A DNA stretch of 64,000 nucleotides from Escallonia rubra (Eukaryota; Streptophyta; Magnoliopsida; Escalloniales; Escalloniaceae): contig JAVXUO010000067.1 of the NCBI GenBank assembly GCA_033065855.1, positions 62,001 to 126,000 of the forward strand, written 5' to 3'. Below the pieces are notes generated by a model. The model searched no databases, was not told where the DNA came from, and saw nothing but the letters and a program-made list of their open reading frames with translations. A program made the position numbers and the translations under genes. This document shows positions 56,660 to 64,000 of the stretch, piece after piece (the first letter of the stretch is position 1; every line of letters starts with the position of its first letter).

Positions 56660-57275
56660 TCTCACTGATGTCCTATAGCCCTATAGTGCGTAGGGGAGCT
56701 TATCCAACCAACTCCTACAAAATTCGTCATTTTACTCGGCATGCTCTTGGTGTTCTTATTGGCAGCTTTGACAACCCCATTGGTATGTGGTCGATATAGT
56801 GATGAGTGGTGTGGATGATACCATACTCTTTGGCTAGGTCTATAAATTCTCCTTCGAAACGTAACTCGTTGTCTGAGATTAATTCCCAGGGTACACCTTA
56901 TCGGCAAATGGTGTAGAGGCAGATAAATTGAGCCACCTTCCTAACAATGAGCACGGCATAGGAAGCGGCTTCCACCCACTTCATGACGTAATCTATGGCT
57001 ATATGAATTCATGTCCATTTAAGGCCTTGGGACTGATCTTCCCTATCACATCTATTCCCAAATTGAGAATTGCCAAGGGGAGGTCACGTCAGATAACTCT
57101 CGGGTAGGAAAATGTTGTAAGTTGGCACACCTGACATTTGTTACACTTCTTCACATACTCGACACAGTCTTGCTCCATAGTACTCCAGTAGTATCCCTGT
57201 CGGAGGACTTTCTTCGTCGGCATTCGCCCGCTCAATTGTGGTCCACACTCTCGTGCATATATATCCTCCATGACC
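56660..57275 (-). pseudogene. Gypsy relic: integrase part
   Basis: GPQLSGRMPTKKVLRQGYYW and YVKKCNKCQVCQL are the H2C2 zinc region, and a worn NGVVKAANKN near 56740 marks the end of the core. Confidence 0.75.
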
Positions 57276-57699
57276 TTGCTACTCTCTCTCAGTTATACCA
57301 CAACATGTGTTCTCCATTGTAATGTCTCTTATATAATCTTTGGTCACACTTGATAAATTGTGACGCCCATCTTCTCAAAGCTACTCGGTCTATCATAGAG
57401 CACCCCTCAGGATATTTTCCGTCTTAGATAAGATTATGTATATTAGTGTACCAAGGCTCGGCCACTTCGTCTTCTTCTACGAGCGCTATTATGAAGCAAT
57501 AAGCTGGTCTATCATTCTTCTATATTACAAATAATTCTACCTCAGGTCCTTCAGACATATCAATCACCGAAGCAAGGGTGGCTAGGACATCGGCAAGATT
57601 GTTTTTGACTCAAAGTAGGTATTGAAAATTTACATCTTCAAACTAGTTTACAACTTTCTCTAAATAAGCATGGTATGCTTGTAGACGCCCATCTTTGAT

Positions 57700-59190
57700 C
57701 ATCTACATACCCTAGATCTGGTATATGGTCAATACTGAATCCCCATACACTGTGATCTCTCGAACTCCTAGGTTTAGGGCCATCTCTAGACCGATGATAC
57801 AATCTTTGTATTGGGAAATTTTATCAGTACCGTCGAAAGTCAGCTTCATGGCTATGGGTGAATGGGCTCCGTCTGGCGAGATTAATAATATCTCTACTCC
57901 AAAACCTTATTGTTCACTGATGCGTCAAAGTACAACTGCCACCTCATTTCTGATTCAACAACGCATACACCTTCATTTGGGAACCTCGCTTTGCATCGAC
58001 TAGTATCCTCCATTGGACAATCAGCTAACAAGTCGGTCACAGTCTTCCCCTTGATCGACTTTTGCATAACACAAATGATATCAAATTCCGACAATAACAA
58101 AAGCCATTTGGCTGTGTGATTAGATAGGATGGGCTTTTTAAACAAGTACTTCATATGATCCATTCTAGCCAACAATCTGATGAGGTACGGCAAAACATAA
58201 TGTCTTAAGCTTTATGTTACCGAAACAAAAGATACGCATGTCTTCTCTAGGGCAAAATAGTTCACCTCCCCTTGAGTTGACTTCTTAGTAACATAGTATA
58301 TGGCTCTCTCAACCAATGAATTCTCCAATTATTTGGCTAACATGGCTTTAGTTGTGGTATCGGTCACTACCAAGTATCAGAAGGCTTAGGTCTGGAGGGT
58401 TGCTAAGGTACTGTTTGATTTTGTCGAAGGCTTCTTGGCACAAGAGGTTCCACTCTTTGCTCGAATCCTTCTTCAAAAGTTTGAACACATGCTCATAGAT
58501 CATGGTCTGTTAGGATATAAATCGGCTAATGTATTAGATTCTACCCAAGAACTCTTTGATTTCCTTCTCAATTTTGGGTGGAGGCATCTCGACTAGGGCT
58601 TTTATTTTGGTGGGGTCCACCTATATCCCCTGTTTGCTCACTAAAACACCCAGTAATTTCCCAGTAGTGACTCCGAACACACACTTCTGTGGGTCACTCT
58701 ATAACAAAAGGTATCCTCAGGGGTTGTGAATGTTGTCTTCTCTTGGTCCTAAGGAGCAATTTTATTTGGTTATATCCCGCAAAACAATCTACAAACGACA
58801 CGAACTGATGTTCGGCTATGTTTGTCTATTTATGATGGGTAAATGGAAGTCATCTTTAGAAGAAGCTCGGTTTAGGTCTCAGTAGTCAAGACACATCTTG
58901 ACTTGACCAGAAGGTAGGAGAATGGGTACGATGTTGGCTAGCCAGGTAGGGTACTCTATTACTCAGATAATTCCAATATGGAGTAACTTTATCACCTCCT
59001 CCTTAACCTTGAGAGACCACTCTGGTCCCAACTTCCAGAGTTTTTGCTTGACAGGTTTGGCTTCAGGTAGGACAGGTAGGTGGTGTTCCACGATGGAGGA
59101 GTCTATACCTGGCATGTCATTATATGACTAAGCAAATATATTGATAACTTCCCTAAAGCGTTCAGTGATTTCTTCTTTTAGTAACCAAGT
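57700..59190 (-). pseudogene. Gypsy relic: RT and RNase H parts
   Basis: From about 59000 downward, EYPTWLANIVPILLPSGQVK, then DLNRASSKDDFHLPII mark RT. KIKALVEMPPPKIEKEIKEF near 58590 is the connection region. MRWQLYFDASVNNKVLE near 57900-57950 is the start of RNase H. Confidence 0.75.
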
Positions 59191-60009
59191 GATACTCGAA
59201 ATTAATCATATTACAAGCAAGTAGTCTAGAAATACTTAGTAGGTAAGGAAATTTAGATTGGCTAAGGTGACATGAGCATCCAAGTCTTTCGGCTCCGAAG
59301 CATCTTTGGCAGTAGGACTTCCTTCGGGTTCCTCTCTCACAGTCAGCGGTCCATACTTGATTGTCCAATTATGTATGTCGCTCTATGCTAGAGTGATTAG
59401 GTATGTTGGATCCACGATCTGGTTATCCACTTCACATATAAGCACTGAGATAAACATACCAGTGAAGCATTCTGTCATTATTTCTGGCTCTATCAAATCC
59501 ATCCAATCTAAGACTCATTCGATACCCGGCTTGGTCTGTATAGGCGGTTCCTCGTCTGCTACCCACTCTCAGTCGTAGAATATCTCACATCCTTTATCCT
59601 GCTTCTCGGTCTCAATGCCGTAAACTGGCTCAGAAAATTCATAGAACTGCACATTATCTTTTTCTTAAATAAAGCATCCATTCATGGTATGGATCTTGAT
59701 CATGCTCATGCGCTACTCTTTTTCCTTATTTTTTATGGCTTGGATGAGCTTCAGGATAGCTTTCTTCTTCACCTTTTTGGTTGGCTTATATCCTAAGCCG
59801 AACTGGTCTTTTTTGTTCTCCATATCTAGGACGCTGGGAATTCCTTGACAGTTTCAGCCTAAGCCTTTTTTGGGAAAGAAGTAGAATTTCCTTAACATGA
59901 CAAGCACAGTCGTACAGCTGTAAGGTACAAAGGTGTGGAAGTTCTCACCGGGACAAACTATCTCATACCCAAGACACTGAACCAAGTGATCCAACTGGAA
60001 TCCACTTAG

Positions 60010-60555
60010 CTAAATATTCAAAGAGTCATGCGACACTTGAACAATGTCCTTTTCGACCTGCCCGATCTGTGGCAACTGTAAATCTCCCATTATGGTGAAA
60101 ACAACATCATTCAACACAACCTTGACCTTTTGATGTAATGTACAGGGGATTGCATCCACATAGTGTATCCAATGTCTTCCCAACAGAAGGTTGAAGGCGG
60201 CAGGTATATCCGACACTTGAAATTCAACATTAAAACTAGCAGTACCCACAGTCATCGGGAGCTTTACTTTACCAATCACCTCCCTTCGGGTGTTATCTTA
60301 GGCTCGGACACCTAGGTTAGAAGGGGTGAATTCCCAAGGGTCAATGCCGATGGATTGAACAATGTGGAGAGGACAAACATTTAGAGCGGAACCGTTGTCT
60401 ATGAGGTTGTCTATGAGTATTAATGGAACCCTCTTATCAAGTGCTCTCATAGTGATATGGGGTAGGTTGTTGTGGCTTGCTCCTGATTTGGGCAGATCTG
60501 ACTCGAAAAAAGTGAGGACATTTCTGTAATGTATAGCCCCTAGCACTTGGGACAA
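60010..60555 (-). pseudogene. Gypsy relic: protease part
   Basis: DKRVPLILIDNLIDNGSALN with VCPLHIV, then KVKLPMTVGTASFNVEFQVS and AFNLLLGRHWIHYVDAIPCT. LIDNGSALN is the protease active-site region and LLGRHWIH the closing motif seen in Tat/Ogre proteases. Confidence 0.82.
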
Positions 60556-61029
60556 GTCTTCATGCTGGACCTGGATTGGTATCTGGGCTTTGCTGAGTAG
60601 TTTGATGAGGCTTGACGGTGAGAGTATGAGACTTGACGGCGGGAGTATGAGGCAGATAGTAATCCATATATGGAAATATTGGCTTGGTTGTTCTTCAACT
60701 GTCTAAGGACTTCATCATCGGGAGGGTCTTGGGAGAATAATGGGTCAAATGTGGCTGGCTATGGTGAGGTCTAGTACACTCGGCCTGATCGGGTTAGGTT
60801 GGATACCTCGGCATTAGGTCAGAACATAAACTCAGTTTCTTCTTCATATTTTTCCTCAACACTGAAGGCCTCGCCTTCCATCAACTCTTCCCAAGTAATC
60901 ACATCGTAAAATTATGGTAGAGAATCATATGTTGACACTGACTTACACACTAGTGGGCTGGCTGGAGCAATGAGAGTGGTTTGATCCATGACTGTCTGGC
61001 TATCATCAATGCAATGGGGGTGGCAAAGT

Positions 61030-61260
61030 CTCTTTTTGGATATTCGGCCTAACATGAGGGGAAACAAAGCCCTTGTCGATGAGGTCTTGGATGACCTGTC
61101 GCGAGAAGATTCATCTATCTGTGGAGTGACCCTTTCCTTGGTGATAATCACAAAAGGATTGCATATCATATCCCTCAGGCATCACTGTCGGCATAAAGGT
61201 AGGCGGTAACTTAGACATCATTCTTTTCCTCAACTTCAGTAGTTCAGGATTGTTGCTCGG
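61030..61260 (-). pseudogene. Gypsy relic: gag nucleocapsid part
   Basis: A motif close to C-x-Y-H-x-x-x-G-H-S-T-D-R followed by a QVIQDLIDKG stretch, the Tat/Ogre gag zinc motif, is readable near 61090-61200. Confidence 0.65.
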
Positions 61261-61529
61261 TTAGAGTTGTGAAATCATTCTGAAGATCCTTTTGAAGTTC
61301 CCTGATAATACATACCAAATCGGAGACATGTGGAAATTTCTTGGCCATTGGGGTTCGTGAAAGCTTTTGGGACAAGTCTCGATACCAACGGCACTTAGCC
61401 TTAACTTTATAGGGAAAATTGTCAAAAATTTAATCATACATACCACATATATAGAGCTGGCTGGCTCATACCCTAACATGGGTGAAGGGAATTTTTTTGA
61501 TTTTTAAGGTGTTTTTTCAGACTTTTGGA

Positions 61530-61950
61530 AAGAGGACTGACTAACCATCCAGTTATCCATTAGGAAAACCGGTCGATTGGTCAGTACGGTTAGGGCTTCG
61601 TTCTGGGGATTTTTCTGGGAATTTTTGGAGGGTGAAGTTTCTGACTAACCGTGCGGTCATCCTGACGGATAACCAGTCAGTGTGGTTAGGGTTTTTTCTG
61701 GGAATTTTCTGGAGGATGAGGTTTCTGACTAACCGTCTGGTCGTCCAGATGGATAATCGGCCTTAATCTAGGTTTTTTCTGGGAATTTTCTAGAGGATGA
61801 GTTTTCTGACTAACCATCTGATCATCAGACGGATAACCGGCCGGTTGGTCAGTGGGTTGGATCAAGGTATGAACAAGCCAGTTTCGGATTTTTTTCAAGT
61901 AATGCACATACAGACTAACTGTCCGGTTGGGAGACCTGTTAACTGGCCGG
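61530..61950. repeat. Tandem repeats with CTGACTAACC and TTTTTCTGGGAATTTTC
   Basis: CTGACTAACC recurs at 61537, 61641, 61725 and 61806 (spacings 104, 84, 81). Units also share GGATAACCGG-type motifs. The array lies between the primer site and gag of the minus-strand relic. Confidence 0.85.
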
Positions 61951-62460
61951 TTAGTCAAAGTCTCTCTTCTTTTGTGAAATTACCAGTTTAGCGTACATAA
62001 TGCTGGCGATTTCCCTGCCAACATTCCGTAGGCCAATACAAGTATTCTCCTCACAAAGGACAGAACCCTGAAGGGTCCGGGTTTGAAGTTTCTCCTTATA
62101 AAATTGGTGTAAAGGTCACTCCTATCGGCTCGACTGTACGATATACCTCTGCCCGTAACTAGGAAGTACGCATGCAAGTCATTTGATATATAAGAAGACT
62201 AAGAGGAATCTTTAGTACAAGGTCATGGAGTTGAAAGATTAATCAAAAGATCGCCTTGAGTACAGAAGAACCAATGGCTTCAACTGTCACTTTCAAATCG
62301 GTAGGTCTGGGTAAGACATGCGCATGTGTGAGGTATGTAAATAAAAGATTAAATACCACAGTTTTGTCATATTGTACATGCCATGAAATACAAAGGAAAG
62401 TACAACAAGGCCAAAAATCAAAAACTTTTCAAGTCTAGTCCTCTTAGTGTTTTCCTTTTG

Positions 62461-62478
62461 TCCCTAGTGGAATCGCCA
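62461..62478 (-). other. Primer binding site of the minus-strand gypsy relic
   Basis: The reverse complement reads TGGCGATTCCACTAGGGA, close to the TGGCGACTCCNCTGGGGA primer sites of Tat/Ogre elements (tRNA-Arg type as I recall). Confidence 0.7.
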
Positions 62479-64000
62479 CTATGGCGCACCATCTCAGAAA
62501 AAATCTCATCGAAAAAAGAATTTTAAATGGAGTCGCCTTCTTATTTAATTAAAGGAAGGGAAAATAAAAAAAGACCTAAAATTACTCTAAAAGTGTCCAA
62601 TAGGACGACTGATCTTATCAAAACCAAAAGAGGAGTCCAGGGAGTATGTTACACAACGGGAAGGTGTTAGGCACCCACCGCGCCTTTTCAGTCTTTACTT
62701 CGTTTTTAAAGAATTTTAACCTTAAGAACACATGACATCTAAAATATGATTAAAACACATCCTAAGTTAATTTTTAGATTTTTGGCTTGAGCTGAACAAT
62801 ATGGGTCGAATTGCCTATGTATCCCATCAGACAATCATAATTAAAACTTCCGTGATTCGACTCTGGTCCTTCGGGAAATAATCTACATTTCGAACTTGGA
62901 CTTTAGACAAAGAAAATGTAAAAAGACTATTTTTGTTATTTTTGAAATGAAATGAGATCACATGGAAGAAGACAATCTATATGATTTCTACCCCAGAAAA
63001 GTTAGTGAATATTACCTCGCAATGTAGCTTGTTTGGATGACTCGAGGATATTCTCCGTAGAATCCACGATGCAAAGAGCAAAAAGACGTTTTGAGAATGA
63101 TTTAAAGGGCTTGAATTCTCGAGAGAGATATTATGTCCTTTCCATGAAGAAATGGCACACAAGCTCCAAGGAGAATAAGCTTCCTTACTTAAAACCTAAG
63201 ACCCCTAAAAATGAAGACAAAGGGCCTTAATCATAGTGTTTAGGGTCGCAGAATCTGATAAGATTGACAATACCAATATGTAATGCTGGAAATAAGTCAT
63301 AATAAGTAATAAAATCATAGATTGACAATAGTCAACTAACCGCCCGGTTAGTCGAATATTGGCCGGTTCACCCCATTAATTAAAAATATTTTCTCCCAAT
63401 TTCGAGACATTATCTGCCCTTATTTTTGGTAATTATCTCTAATATCACATATGTGATGTACCAGATTCGGGATAAGTCATTTCCTAACCAAAAAATAAAT
63501 TGATTTGATTTTTATATCAAGGATAAATCATGGATAATTTTTTCAAAATATCTAGACAAACTATATTAATTAGAATAATCTAGATCTTGGAACGGACTTG
63601 ACACAAATGGACATGACTAATGCAATTAGACTGGATTGATGGACCAGACTTGGACTAGACATGCCACTTGACTGGACTAGACTAAATTAATTAACTAAAT
63701 AACATTTTTAAGCCTAGACTTAATAATACACACTCTCATTAATAATAAAGCTCATTACTTGTTTAATTGAAAATGCCTACAATAATGGGGTGCTTACATG
63801 TACTTTTCATAATTAATGATAGCAACTTTGTAAGATTGTTAGTTAGTTTTGAGCTGATTTCTTTATCCAACTATGCTGTCAATAATCAACATAAAGTTGC
63901 ACTTTGTTGTAATTTGAGAGACTATTCGTTGTATCCAGTTTTTGCACTAAGTTTATCAAAGCTGTAAATTATTTTAATGAAAACGATTCAACTTTTGGCG
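62479..64000. other. Probable remains of the relic's 5' LTR; no gene recognised
   Basis: On the minus strand GGTGCCTAACACCTTCCCG near 62660-62680 is typical of the downstream end of plant gypsy LTRs. AACCGCCCGGTTAG near 63338 echoes the 61530-61950 repeats. The AT-rich remainder shows nothing identifiable and the LTR start cannot be fixed. Confidence 0.45.

Larger units (their letters stand above)
56600..62478 (-). mobile_element. Old Ty3/gypsy relic of Tat/Ogre type
   Basis: On the minus strand, from high to low coordinates: primer site (62478-62461), a repeat-rich leader, gag nucleocapsid motif, protease, RT, RNase H, integrase. The order and motifs fit the Tat/Ogre group. It is heavily broken, with many breaks, and older than the element at 36107. 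No 3' LTR was found on its left side, where the CACTA lies. Part of its 5' LTR should lie right of 62480, possibly running out of the window. Confidence 0.8.

Overview
The window is a piece of a flowering-plant nuclear genome, probably a eudicot. The evidence is a class III peroxidase gene with the canonical plant four-exon layout, GT-AG introns, and many plant-type transposons: Ty1/copia, Ty3/gypsy of the Tat/Ogre group, TRIM, CACTA, hAT, a MULE-like foldback, MITEs and plant LINE ORF1 relics with DUF4283. It is mostly AT-rich, with one sharply GC-rich block. I see no prokaryotic genes, rRNA, tRNA or CRISPR. The only ordinary host gene I recognise is the peroxidase.

Layout. 1-706: start of a LINE ORF1 on the minus strand, with duplicated upstream monomers. 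1641-7274: a minus-strand RNase H-like (RVT_3) coding relic, split by a Ty1/copia element (1772-6953, target duplication CTTAG) whose LTRs carry an array of a perfect 14-bp palindrome. 10386-10887: a TRIM. 11824-14576: a non-autonomous CACTA (target duplication ATA) with a hAT element inserted 9 bp inside its left terminus (target duplication ACCACAAC). 15060-30291: the peroxidase gene on the minus strand. Its third intron is about 13.5 kb and is filled with MITEs, a nested hAT, a MULE-like foldback, an old copia relic, a TRIM LTR and a GC-rich block of stacked minisatellites.

32243-34270: a hAT transposase relic. 34288-35690: a second LINE ORF1 relic, again preceded by tandem monomers. 36107-50787: a 14.7-kb Ty3/gypsy Tat element (target duplication CCACC). 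A 2375-bp segment of it (RNase H, integrase and the 3' region) is present three times in tandem. It also has an antisense ORF and a long minisatellite before the 3' LTR. 50937-55304: a CACTA (target duplication TGG) carrying parts of two transposase-type genes. 56600-64000: an old minus-strand Ty3/gypsy relic of the Tat/Ogre type, with its primer binding site near 62470.

The main points are the peroxidase gene, which keeps matching splice phases across a transposon-filled intron but shows two apparent one-base indels, and the repeat structures inside the retroelements. The retroelements are treated as fossils, so only family, parts, ends and rough age are given. Ages and percent differences are by-eye estimates.
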